Of a stretch of 64,000 nt of DNA, positions 53,137 through 61,709 are shown piece after piece. This DNA is from Spirosoma endophyticum. GTDB taxonomy: Bacteria > Bacteroidota > Bacteroidia > Cytophagales > Spirosomataceae. The stretch is from contig NZ_FOLQ01000001.1 in assembly GCF_900112365.1 (NCBI RefSeq), forward strand, positions 682,001 through 746,000, read 5' to 3'. How positions within the stretch are numbered: position 1 is the stretch's first letter; each line of letters opens with the position of its first letter. Both the position numbers and the translations under genes were made by a program. Under the pieces are notes generated by a model that ran no database searches, was not told the origin of the DNA, and saw only the letters and a program-made list of their open reading frames with translations.

Positions 53137-54279
53137 TCATTTTACTCTTTCTATTACCTCTGTAGCCTCGGGCGTTCTATTGTAATGCCATTTACCCAAC
53201 ACAGTACCGTTTTTCATCAGCCAGGTACCTGGATTTGAGCGCATGATTGTTTTCAGAACGGTAGCATCGGCTTTGTAATAAGGGACGTTTATTAATTGAA
53301 ACTCTTTCCGAAAAGCTTCTATCTCAGCGTCGCTGGTCGATGTGAGGATATAAGGTGCTACGTTCGAACCCTGCAAGCCTTCTACCAATGATCGAATTGC
53401 GGGTAACGTACCAGCATCGATATCTTTTGTGTTTTTTACGATAATGAAGAGTTTATTGCCTTCGAACGTCTGCTGGGTAAAATCACTTTCATCATTCCAG
53501 ACGCGATAGTCCGTAATTTTGGGTTTAGCACTTGGATTCACCAATACCATTTCCTTGAACTTATAGGTCGAATCCGTCGGATACTGCTCGAATTCAGTCT
53601 TTTTACCATCCTTCTCCATGATGTACCTGTAGCGCAGTGGCTCCGACGGTTTCATTTCGGAAGGGATATTTTTACCAACTGCGTAGGGCAGCAAATCGAG
53701 CGGAGGCAAAAATTGAACGGCGTAGATTCCCAGCGCCAGCGTCAGTATAATTGTCAGGTTAACTAACCAACCCGTGTTGCGGGAACGTAGCCGGTTACGA
53801 TGGCCGATGATAAATAAAATCAGGACGGTCAGGACGACATCCTTCCCGAATGAGGTCCACGGTTTAAGTTTAATCGCATCGCCGAAACAGCCGCAATCTG
53901 TTACCCGATCGAAATAGGCTGAATAAAAGGTCAGAAACGTAAAGAACGTAATAAGAAAAAACAACAGCCAGACCGTCACTTTAGGCTTGTACGAAGCCAA
54001 CAAAGCTACACCCAGGATAATCTCAGCGGCACAAAACAGCACCGACATAATTAGGGTAAACGGCACTAATGCCATAAAGAAATTGTGCACAAACGGCAAG
54101 TCCTGCGCAAAGACTTCAAAATATTCCTCAAACTTAATCTGTGTCCCAACCGGGTCATTCAGTTTGATCAGGCCCGAAAAAATAAAAACAACCCCGACCA
54201 GAATCCGGGCGATACGAGCGGCAATGAGCATCGGGGGCGTGCCCGTCTTAACTTTAGGCTGCGTGGTAATTGGGTTCAT
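53137..54279 (-). CDS. DoxX/MauE-type membrane protein with thioredoxin-like C-terminal part (BT_3928 family)
   Basis: 380 residues. N-terminal DoxX/MauE four-helix membrane domain (ARILVGVVFIFSGLIKLNDP, FFMALVPFTLIMSVLFCAAEIILGVALLAS in outline, LLFFLITFFTFLTFYSAYFD) with the conserved loop TDCGCFGDAIKLKPW, then a periplasmic or cytoplasmic domain from about 240 with a thioredoxin-like core (KLFIIVKNTKDIDAG, VAPYILTS, NVPYYKADATVLKTIMRSNPGTWLMKNGTVLGKW in outline) lacking a CxxC. Conserved in Bacteroidota next to the DUF1599 gene, as here. Role probably linked to redox or quinone metabolism; unproven. Confidence 0.88.
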   Translation of the reverse strand: MNPITTQPKVKTGTPPMLIAARIARILVGVVFIFSGLIKLNDPVGTQIKFEEYFEVFAQDLPFVHNFFMALVPFTLIMSVLFCAAEIILGVALLASYKPKVTVWLLFFLITFFTFLTFYSAYFDRVTDCGCFGDAIKLKPWTSFGKDVVLTVLILFIIGHRNRLRSRNTGWLVNLTIILTLALGIYAVQFLPPLDLLPYAVGKNIPSEMKPSEPLRYRYIMEKDGKKTEFEQYPTDSTYKFKEMVLVNPSAKPKITDYRVWNDESDFTQQTFEGNKLFIIVKNTKDIDAGTLPAIRSLVEGLQGSNVAPYILTSTSDAEIEAFRKEFQLINVPYYKADATVLKTIMRSNPGTWLMKNGTVLGKWHYNRTPEATEVIERVK

Positions 54280-54287
54280 ATTTTTTT

Positions 54288-54359
54288 GACAGGATTAACA
54301 GGATTGACAGGTTGATAACTAATTTCAGTTATCAACCTGTCAATCCTGTTAATCCTGTC
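54288..54359. repeat. Perfect 33-bp inverted repeat, ACAGGATTAACAGGATT type
   Basis: Arms 54288-54320 and 54327-54359 are fully complementary with a six-base loop (AATTTC). The ACAGGATTAACAGGATTGAC wording is a recurrent intergenic palindrome in many bacteria. It fills the whole DUF1599-DoxX gap and ends on the DUF1599 stop codon. Confidence 0.9.
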
Positions 54360-54898
54360 TAATTAAGGGTCAGTTTAATCAAACAAAAAACAGCGTAATT
54401 GATCATGTCCATATAATTGGCCTCAACGCCTTCTGAGACTAATGTATTGCCCCGATTATCTTCGATTTGTTTTGTGCGCAATAACTTCATCAGGATAATA
54501 TCGGTCATGGAACTCACACGCATCTCACGCCAGGCTTCACCATAGTCATGGTTCTTGGCAAAGAGCAAATCAATTACCTGCCCAATCTGTGCATCGTATA
54601 ACTGTTCGAGTTCATCGGTGGGAATATCAGTCCGTGCGTCTCCGGTCAACTGCAACTGAATCAGCGCCATAACGCAGTAATTAATGATACCAACAAATTC
54701 TGGTTCGATACCCTCTCCTACTTTATTAATCCCCGTTTCCTGCAAAGTACGGATGCGTTGGGCTTTAATGAAAATTTGATCCGTGATGCTTGGCAAGCGC
54801 AAAATCCGCCAGGCAGTCCCATAATCTTTATTTTTTTTCAGGAATAAATCTTTGCAGCGTTGGATAACCTGCCGATATTCGGTCTCAGTATTGCTCAT
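54359..54898 (-). CDS. DUF1599 protein (nucleotide-modification-associated domain 1)
   Basis: 179 residues with two copies of the DUF1599 unit: KNKDYGTAWRILRLPSITDQI with EFVGIINYCVMALIQLQL, and KNHDYGEAWREMRVSSMTDIILMK with NYMDMINYAVFCLIKL. Elsewhere the domain has been linked by context to modified nucleotides, but in Bacteroidota a chromosomal copy sits beside DoxX (BT_3928-type) and folate genes, as here, which suggests a housekeeping role. Divergent from folP. Confidence 0.9.
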   Translation of the reverse strand: MSNTETEYRQVIQRCKDLFLKKNKDYGTAWRILRLPSITDQIFIKAQRIRTLQETGINKVGEGIEPEFVGIINYCVMALIQLQLTGDARTDIPTDELEQLYDAQIGQVIDLLFAKNHDYGEAWREMRVSSMTDIILMKLLRTKQIEDNRGNTLVSEGVEANYMDMINYAVFCLIKLTLN

Positions 54899-55000
54899 AG
54901 TCGACAGTCAACAGCCATAAGTCAATAGCAAACCACAGAAACAAACTACTGACCGCAACGTCGGACCGTGACTATCGACTAATGACAATTGACTTTTTTT

Positions 55001-55858
55001 ATGCCGAAAGTTACGAAAAAAACGTTGAACTGCCGGGGACGGCTGGTTGATTTGACCACACCCGCCGTGATGGGTATTCTGAACGTAACGCCCGATTCGT
55101 TCTTCGCTGGTAGCCGACTTTTGGTTGAAAATAGCATCTCGACCGCAGCTGTAGACGTTGCCCAACGAATGATCCGCGACGGTGCCACGTTTTTGGATAT
55201 TGGTGGTTATTCGACCCGACCGGGTGCTGCCGAAGTCTCCCCAACCGAAGAAGCTGACCGGGTTTTACCCGTCATCGAAGCTATCTTAACAAACTTTCCT
55301 GACGCGCTGATTTCGATTGATACCTTTCGGGCATCGGTGGCACACCAGGCGGTTGAAGCAGGAGCAGCCATCATTAACGACGTAGCGGGTGGCACCCTCG
55401 ACCCGGCCATGTTCGAAACAGCCGCTGCACTTGGTGTTCCTTATATACTCATGCACATGCGCGGCACACCTCAGACCATGCAGTCGCTGGCCAAGTACAC
55501 AAACGTTACAACCGAAGTAATTGATGAGCTAGCCGTACGGGTTGCCACACTACGGTCTTTGGGTCAAAAAGATATTATTCTGGACCCTGGCTTTGGCTTT
55601 GCCAAGACAATTTCACAAAATTTTGACTTACTGAATCACCTGGAGACTTTTAGACTATTTGATGAACCGTTGCTGGTGGGTATTTCTCGCAAGGCAACCA
55701 TCTGGAAAACATTGGCCATCAGCGCCAATAAAGCCTTAAATGGCACAACTGTTCTCAACACAATTGCGCTCACAAAAGGGGCTTCGATACTACGTGTGCA
55801 TGACGTCCGCGAGGCAGTCGAAGCCATCAAGCTGACACAAGAATTAACTTTTTTTTAA
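55001..55858 (+). CDS. folP: Dihydropteroate synthase
   Basis: 285 residues from ATG 55001 (an upstream in-frame TTG at 54989 is unlikely). TIM-barrel pterin-binding enzyme: MGILNVTPDSFFAGSR, FLDIGGYSTRPGA, ISIDTFRASVA, IINDVAGGTLD, LMHMRGTPQTMQ, ILDPGFGFAKT, LVGISRKATIW, RVHDVREAVEAI. Joins p-aminobenzoate to the pterin pyrophosphate in folate synthesis; sulfonamide target. Confidence 0.96.
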   Translation: MPKVTKKTLNCRGRLVDLTTPAVMGILNVTPDSFFAGSRLLVENSISTAAVDVAQRMIRDGATFLDIGGYSTRPGAAEVSPTEEADRVLPVIEAILTNFPDALISIDTFRASVAHQAVEAGAAIINDVAGGTLDPAMFETAAALGVPYILMHMRGTPQTMQSLAKYTNVTTEVIDELAVRVATLRSLGQKDIILDPGFGFAKTISQNFDLLNHLETFRLFDEPLLVGISRKATIWKTLAISANKALNGTTVLNTIALTKGASILRVHDVREAVEAIKLTQELTFF

Positions 55859-55866
55859 GCTTATCC

Positions 55867-55897
55867 TTGCGCTTATAAAATCAAACCCCTACTTTTG
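55867..55897 (+). promoter_or_regulatory. Bacteroidota-type promoter of tRNA-Lys
   Basis: TTG (55867-55869), 20 bp, TACTTTTG (55890-55897): full match to the -33/-7 pattern, about 40 bp before the tRNA. Confidence 0.7.
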
Positions 55898-55938
55898 CAT
55901 TCCCAAACGACAACGACCCGTTTGCAGAATGGGAAAAT

Positions 55939-56011
55939 GATCTGGTAGCTCAGCTGGTAGAGCAATACACTTTTAATGTATGGGTCCTGGGTTCGAATCC
56001 CAGCCGGATCA
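55939..56011 (+). tRNA. trnK: tRNA-Lys (anticodon UUU)
   Basis: 73-nt cloverleaf: acceptor GATCTGG pairs with CCGGATC (one G-T), D arm AGCTCAGCTGGTAGAGC, anticodon stem ATACA/TGTAT with loop CTTTTAA (anticodon TTT), T arm CTGGG-TTCGAAT-CCCAG, discriminator A. The 3' CCA is not encoded. Followed by an intrinsic terminator. Confidence 0.97.
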
Positions 56012-56020
56012 CAAAACGCC

Positions 56021-56048
56021 AAAGCCGCTCAATTGAGCGGCTTTTTTT
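56021..56048 (+). terminator. Intrinsic terminator of tRNA-Lys
   Basis: Perfect palindrome AAAGCCGCTCAA / TTGAGCGGCTTT running into seven Ts. Confidence 0.95.
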
Positions 56049-56503
56049 ATGATACTTTTTTCTATAACACATGATCGATGTCGCACAATCACAACGGGTT
56101 ATGTTTATCCTGATCTGAGTTGAGTGATGAAGCAGGAAAAATAGTCAGTGAATAGAAGTCAATCATTCAGTAAATACTCAGTATTTCGCCCCTGGCACTA
56201 TAAATTTAACCATATTATTCTCGTTTTTTAGGCTTAAACAGGCCAACTCTTACTTTCAAATTGGTATTTTTCAAGAAGAATTATAATCAAATTCACAATT
56301 GATACCGTTACCTATTAAATTCTGACAAAAGCTGTTTTTGCCGAATTTTTTTGTTAGTATATTGCATGACTTTGTCACAAACGCTCGTCAGTTCAGTTGC
56401 TATCTTCCGATACATTTACACGCTGGACTACTCTTTAATTTAGATTTTCTCAATAATCGCCCCTGTTTATTGTAATTCTTTCAAAAGAAGACCAAAAAAA
56501 CAA
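56049..56503. other. Gap upstream of gltB
   Basis: 455 bp, AT-rich, no gene seen. It must carry the gltB promoter and probably its nitrogen-responsive control, but I cannot identify a confident -33/-7 pair or a known riboswitch. Confidence 0.45.
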
Positions 56504-56530
56504 GTGGCCTTATCCAACACTGTTACGACC

Positions 56531-59500
56531 ATGTCTGATCAGGTTGACCAATTGGCGGGTCTCTACCGCCCCGAGTTTGAACACGACAATTGCGGCATTG
56601 GCTTCGTGGCCCATATTAAAGGTCGCAAATCCCATCAAATCGTTTCGGATGCGCTCCAGATGCTTCGGCGGATGGAACACCGGGGCGCCGTTGGCTCTGA
56701 GCCTAACTCCGGCGACGGAGCGGGATTACTCATTCAGATTCCACACGAGTTTTTCATAGACGAAACCCGTAAACTGGGTGTTCATCTGCCACCCGCGTTT
56801 GAATATGGCGTGGGGATGGTTTACTTTCCAAAAGATGTATGGCTGCGCGAAGAATGCCGGGCCGTTCTGAATCGAAAGATGAAGAAACTCGGGCTGGAAT
56901 TGCTTTGCTATCGTGTAGTACCGGTCAACAACAGTGATCTAGGCAACGGCTCGCGCTCGGCGGAGCCGCAAATGGAGCAGGTGTTTATCAAACGCCCGGC
57001 CGACGTTACCAATGCTGAAGACTTTGAGCGTAAACTTTACATTCTGCGTAACTCCAGCACCCGCGTTATCAACGAGACCATTGCGGGCGTCGATACGTTC
57101 TATTTCTCGTCGCTTTCCTGCCGTACCATTACGTATAAAGGACAGTTAACGACGCTGCAACTGGAGCCTTACTTTCCTGACCTTCAGAACGATGCGGTTG
57201 TTTCTGCCCTTGGCGTTGTGCACTCGCGCTTCTCAACCAATACGTTCCCATCCTGGAAACTGGCGCAACCGTTCCGTTACATTGCCCATAATGGTGAAAT
57301 CAATACGGTACGTGGTAACGTAAACTGGATGAAAGCGGCCGAAGGTCTGCTCGAATCGTCGAAGTTTACGAAAGAAGAAATGGACATGCTGCTTCCCATT
57401 TGCGATCAGCGCCAGTCCGACTCCGCCAATCTCGACAATGCCATTGAATTGCTGGTCATGAGCGGGCGGTCATTGCCGCATGTCATGATGATGCTCGTTC
57501 CTGAAGCCTGGGATGGCAATGATCATATGGACCCCGTTCGGAAGGCGTTTTATGAGTTCCACGCAGCCCTGATCGAGCCCTGGGATGGCCCGGCGTCTAT
57601 TTCGTTTACAGATGGACGTATTGTTGGCGCTACACTTGACCGGAATGGTCTGCGCCCGTCGCGTTTCTGGGTAACTAATGAAGACATCGTTATTATGGCT
57701 TCGGAGGTGGGTGTGCTGGACATTGATCCGGCCACAGTCGTTTCGAAAGGCCGCCTGCAACCTGGCAAAATGTTCCTGGTCGACATGGAACAGGGACGTA
57801 TTGTCTCCGATGAAGAAATCAAAGCGGAGATCTGCGCCCGGCAACCTTATCAGGATTGGCTTTCCGAGAACAAAATTAAGATTCAGGATTTAGAAGCACC
57901 GATTCGATCCTATAACCCCTACGATCCCGCTAAATTAATGCGGATGCAACAGGCGTTCGGCTTAACGTCCGAAGACCTGCGTATGATTCTGGCGCCCATG
58001 GTCGAAACGGGTAAAGAAGCGCTTGGTTCGATGGGTATCGACATTCCACTGGCTATACTTTCTGAGCAGAGCCAGCACATGAGCCATTACTTCAAACAGT
58101 TGTTTGCGCAAGTGACTAACCCGCCCATCGATTCGATCCGGGAGCGGGCTATCATGTCGCTTATCTCGTTTGTCGGCGCAACGTATAACCTGCTCAGTGA
58201 ATCGCCGGAACATTGCCGCCAGGTTGAACTGGAGCAGCCGGTACTAACGACGCAGGAGTTTGACAAACTCCGCTTTATTGACAAACCGAAGTTCCAGGCT
58301 AAAACGATCAACTGTCTCTTTACGGCTGACGGAAAAGGGCAGTCACTCGAACGGGCCCTCGACCGGATTTGCCGCTATGCCGAGGATGCTATTCAGGATG
58401 GCTATTCCATTCTTGTGCTGTCAGACCGGGCCATTGATTCCAGCCACGCGCCTATTCCATCATTACTGTCAACGTCCGCTATTCACCACTACCTGATTCG
58501 TCAGGGATTGCGTGGTAAAGTCGGGCTTGTGGTTGAAGCGGGCGATGTTTGGGAAACGCACCATGTGGCTACACTTATTGGGTATGGCGCATCGGGCGTG
58601 AATCCCTACATGGCGTTCGAGACGATTGCCAACATGAAGAGCAGGGGTTTGCTACAGGTTGATTATGACCTCGACAAACTGTTCAAAAACTATGTAAAGG
58701 CCGTTAATGGCGAACTGCTCAAGATCTTCTCCAAGATGGGCATTTCAACTTTGCAGTCGTATCAGGGTGCCATGATTTTCGAGTGCCTTGGCCTGAACGA
58801 GGACGTAGTAAGCCGGTATTTTACAGGCACGGTATCGCGTATTGGTGGGATGGGGCTGGACGAAATTGCCCGCGAGATTCTGGTTCGTCACGCCGTTGCT
58901 TTCCCAGCTATGCCTGTCTTGGCACCACGTCTGGAAGTTGGCGGTATTTATCAGTGGAAACAACGGGGCGAAAAGCACATTTTCAATCCCGATACCATTC
59001 ACCTGCTACAACAGTCGACACAAAAGAACGATTACTCGATCTTCAAGAAGTACACCAAACTAATTGACGATCAAACACAGAATGCCATTACACTACGGGG
59101 TGTGATGAAATTCAAGAAAGGAGCATCTGTCCCGTTAGACGAAGTTGAATCCATCGAAAGTATTTTCAAACGCTTTGCTACGGGTGCGATGTCGTTTGGT
59201 TCGATTTCCTGGGAAGCCCACACGACGTTAGCCATTGCCATGAACCGCATTGGTGGGAAAAGCAACTCGGGTGAAGGTGGCGAAGATGAACTGCGCTATA
59301 AGCCCCTTGAGAATGGCGACAGCATGAACTCAAGCATTAAGCAGGTAGCCTCGGGCCGGTTTGGCGTAACGAGTTACTATCTGACCAATGCCCGTGAGCT
59401 GCAAATCAAGATGGCGCAGGGTGCCAAACCTGGTGAAGGTGGCCAGTTACCCGGCTTCAAGGTCGATGACTGGATTGGTCGGACGCGTCACTCGACGCCC

Positions 59501-61120
59501 GGCGTGGGTCTTATTTCGCCCCCGCCCCACCACGACATCTACTCGATTGAGGATTTGGCCCAGCTTATTTCTGACCTCAAAAATGCGAACCGGGCAGCTC
59601 GTATCAGCGTCAAACTTGTTTCAGAAGCCGGGGTTGGTACGATTGCGACCGGAGTTGCCAAAGCACACGCCGATCATATCCTGATTTCTGGTCATGATGG
59701 CGGAACGGGAGCCTCTCCCCTCTCGTCGATTCGTCACGCGGGTCTGCCATGGGAATTAGGTCTGGCCGAAGCCCATCAAACGTTGGTTAAAAATAAACTT
59801 CGTGGCCGCGTTACGTTGCAAGCCGACGGGCAGATGCGTACAGGTCGTGACCTGGCTATTGCCGCGCTATTAGGTGCCGAAGAATTTGGTGTCGCTACGG
59901 CCGCACTGGTAGCCGCCGGTTGTATCATGATGCGGAAGTGTCACCTGAACACTTGCCCGGTCGGTGTTGCCACCCAGAACAAAGAACTGCGTGCGTTATT
60001 TACGGGTAAGCCCGAACACGTAGTGAACATGTTCACCTTCCTGGCGATGGAACTCCGCGAGATCATGGCTGAGCTGGGCTTCCGTACGATCAACGAGATG
60101 GTCGGTCAGGCGCAGATGCTCGAACTTCGCGAAAATCTGCCGCACTGGAAATACAAGAAGCTTAACCTTAACGCGCTGCTTTACAAAGAGCCAACCAATC
60201 TCGACGTAGCGCTGTATAAGCAGGAAGAGCAGAATCACTATCTGGATGACGTACTTGATCGTAAACTGATCAAAGTAGCCCAGCCCGTACTGGATGGCAC
60301 GACGCTTGGTTCAAGTGAGTCGGTTTACGCTGAATTTACGGTGCAAAACATTGACCGGAGTATCGGCACGATGTTGTCCAACGAAATCTCGAAGGTGTAT
60401 GGTGGACCGGGTTTACCCGATAGTACGATTCACATCAAACTCCGGGGTACAGCAGGCCAGAGTTTCGGTGCCTTCAGCACAAGCGGTATTAAACTTGAGC
60501 TTGAAGGTGACGCCAACGACTACTTTGGTAAAGGTCTTTGCGGAGCGCAATTGATTGTGTATCCTGACCGGGTGGCTCAGTTCAAACCGGAAGAAAACAG
60601 CATTGTCGGGAACGTATCCTTCTATGGTGCCACCTCAGGTGAAGCCTTCATTCGGGGTATGGCTGGGGAGCGGTTCTGCGTTCGTAACTCGGGTGCGAAG
60701 GTCGTGGTAGAAGGTATTGGTGATCATGGGCTGGAATACATGACCGGTGGACTGGTTGTTATTCTAGGAAAGACGGGTTACAATTTCGCAGCTGGCATGT
60801 CGGGCGGTGTAGCCTATGTATTCGATCAGGATGGGACGTTTGCCGCAAAAGTAAACCCGGAAATGGTCAGTCTGGAAAGCCTGAATGACGAAGATCAGGG
60901 CATTATTCGGGAGTACGTTGAGAAACATTTCCAATATACCACCAGCAACGTAGCACTTTCCCTGATTCAGAACTGGGACGAACAGATTGGCAGCTTTGTC
61001 AAAGTAATGCCGGCTGATTTCCGTAAGGCACTCGCCGGGCGGGGCATCTCGCTGGCCGATCAGATTCGCGACAAGAACGTAGTGTATCAGGACATAACCG
61101 TAGATGTGACGCAGGGGTGA
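56531..61120 (+). CDS. gltB: Glutamate synthase, large subunit
   Basis: 1529 residues from ATG 56531 (frame opens with GTG at 56504). A 20-residue propeptide precedes the nucleophile Cys21 in HDNCGIGFVAHIKG, the N-terminal amidotransferase domain (to about 430; SRFSTNTFPSWKLAQPFRYIAHNGEINT outlined). Central domain, then the FMN/synthase barrel (GAMSFGSISWEAHTTLA, GKSNSGEGGED, VSEAGVGTIATGVAKA, SGHDGGTGASPLSS) with 3Fe-4S cysteines CIMMRKCHLNTC, and the GXGXG beta-helix (FGAFSTSGIKLELEGDANDYFGKGL outlined). Makes two glutamates from glutamine and 2-oxoglutarate. GltD lies 590 bp downstream, with two small genes between. Confidence 0.97.
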   Translation: MSDQVDQLAGLYRPEFEHDNCGIGFVAHIKGRKSHQIVSDALQMLRRMEHRGAVGSEPNSGDGAGLLIQIPHEFFIDETRKLGVHLPPAFEYGVGMVYFPKDVWLREECRAVLNRKMKKLGLELLCYRVVPVNNSDLGNGSRSAEPQMEQVFIKRPADVTNAEDFERKLYILRNSSTRVINETIAGVDTFYFSSLSCRTITYKGQLTTLQLEPYFPDLQNDAVVSALGVVHSRFSTNTFPSWKLAQPFRYIAHNGEINTVRGNVNWMKAAEGLLESSKFTKEEMDMLLPICDQRQSDSANLDNAIELLVMSGRSLPHVMMMLVPEAWDGNDHMDPVRKAFYEFHAALIEPWDGPASISFTDGRIVGATLDRNGLRPSRFWVTNEDIVIMASEVGVLDIDPATVVSKGRLQPGKMFLVDMEQGRIVSDEEIKAEICARQPYQDWLSENKIKIQDLEAPIRSYNPYDPAKLMRMQQAFGLTSEDLRMILAPMVETGKEALGSMGIDIPLAILSEQSQHMSHYFKQLFAQVTNPPIDSIRERAIMSLISFVGATYNLLSESPEHCRQVELEQPVLTTQEFDKLRFIDKPKFQAKTINCLFTADGKGQSLERALDRICRYAEDAIQDGYSILVLSDRAIDSSHAPIPSLLSTSAIHHYLIRQGLRGKVGLVVEAGDVWETHHVATLIGYGASGVNPYMAFETIANMKSRGLLQVDYDLDKLFKNYVKAVNGELLKIFSKMGISTLQSYQGAMIFECLGLNEDVVSRYFTGTVSRIGGMGLDEIAREILVRHAVAFPAMPVLAPRLEVGGIYQWKQRGEKHIFNPDTIHLLQQSTQKNDYSIFKKYTKLIDDQTQNAITLRGVMKFKKGASVPLDEVESIESIFKRFATGAMSFGSISWEAHTTLAIAMNRIGGKSNSGEGGEDELRYKPLENGDSMNSSIKQVASGRFGVTSYYLTNARELQIKMAQGAKPGEGGQLPGFKVDDWIGRTRHSTPGVGLISPPPHHDIYSIEDLAQLISDLKNANRAARISVKLVSEAGVGTIATGVAKAHADHILISGHDGGTGASPLSSIRHAGLPWELGLAEAHQTLVKNKLRGRVTLQADGQMRTGRDLAIAALLGAEEFGVATAALVAAGCIMMRKCHLNTCPVGVATQNKELRALFTGKPEHVVNMFTFLAMELREIMAELGFRTINEMVGQAQMLELRENLPHWKYKKLNLNALLYKEPTNLDVALYKQEEQNHYLDDVLDRKLIKVAQPVLDGTTLGSSESVYAEFTVQNIDRSIGTMLSNEISKVYGGPGLPDSTIHIKLRGTAGQSFGAFSTSGIKLELEGDANDYFGKGLCGAQLIVYPDRVAQFKPEENSIVGNVSFYGATSGEAFIRGMAGERFCVRNSGAKVVVEGIGDHGLEYMTGGLVVILGKTGYNFAAGMSGGVAYVFDQDGTFAAKVNPEMVSLESLNDEDQGIIREYVEKHFQYTTSNVALSLIQNWDEQIGSFVKVMPADFRKALAGRGISLADQIRDKNVVYQDITVDVTQG

Positions 61121-61124
61121 TTCA

Positions 61125-61444
61125 ATGACGTTAGAACCACCTTTTCTTATCGCAGAAAGTAAATCAACGAATTATCTGCTTGTTCCGCTACCCAGAGATG
61201 ACAAGTCTAATTACCTGCGTTTGGCCGATTATCAGCTAGCGAATTGGTCAATTCTTGAAAAAGATTTGTTAACGCTGGTAGAAACAAGTGAGGCAACATT
61301 TGAGGACATTCTGTTTTTGGTGATTCATACAGCATAGTAGGAAATCTAGTCGGCCCAAATGGCCGTTCGTTAATGGTGAAAACTATCTGGATGAAGGAAA
61401 AGAAAACAGGATTTACTAAATTCATCACTTTATATCCGCCTTGA
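61125..61444 (+). pseudogene. DUF6883-like small protein, frameshifted in a T run
   Basis: ATG 61125 is 4 bp after gltB. Frame 3 encodes 70 residues (TNYLLVPLPRDDKSNYLRLADYQLANWSILEKDLLTLV in outline) and stops at 61335-61337. From about 61313 frame 2 continues the same family pattern: GDSYSIVGNLVGPNGRSLMV, KTIW, then TKFITLYPP, stop at 61442. Adding one T to the TTTTT run at 61314-61318 joins the halves as EDILFFGDSYSIVG, about 106 residues, the usual DUF6883 length. The family typically precedes a DUF4926 gene, as here (6 bp later). Real mutation, programmed slippage or sequencing error cannot be told apart from the sequence. Confidence 0.65.
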
Positions 61445-61450
61445 TGAATC

Positions 61451-61699
61451 ATGAAGATACCACTTTATAAACAGGTAGCCTTGCTGAAAGATTATCCTGA
61501 AGAGGGGTTACGGGCTGGCGATGTAGTGACTACTGTAGAATTTCTTGAATCACCCACTCCAGGGGTGCCGAACGGATATTATGTGGAAGCCTTTGATGCA
61601 CTAGGAAAAACGATTGCTGTTTTTATTGTCTACGAAACCGATATAGAAGCACTTACTCATAAAGATGTGTTAACTCGTCGTACGTTGGAGACCGCCTGA
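61451..61699 (+). CDS. DUF4926-like small protein
   Basis: 82 residues: LYKQVALLKDYPEEGLRAGDVVTTVEFLES, NGYYVEAFDALGKTIAVFIVYETDIEAL (outlined), an SH3-like beta-barrel pattern of the DUF4926 family. Starts 6 bp after the DUF6883-like frame and ends 10 bp before gltD, so it is read with the glt operon. DUF6883/DUF4926 pairs look like toxin-antitoxin or immunity couples by context, but no activity is known to me. Confidence 0.7.
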   Translation: MKIPLYKQVALLKDYPEEGLRAGDVVTTVEFLESPTPGVPNGYYVEAFDALGKTIAVFIVYETDIEALTHKDVLTRRTLETA

Positions 61700-61709
61700 T
61701 TTAGATACA

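Noticed and set aside
56049..56503. Riboswitch upstream of gltB
   Set aside because: No recognisable glutamine or other aptamer core; only an AT-rich leader is visible.
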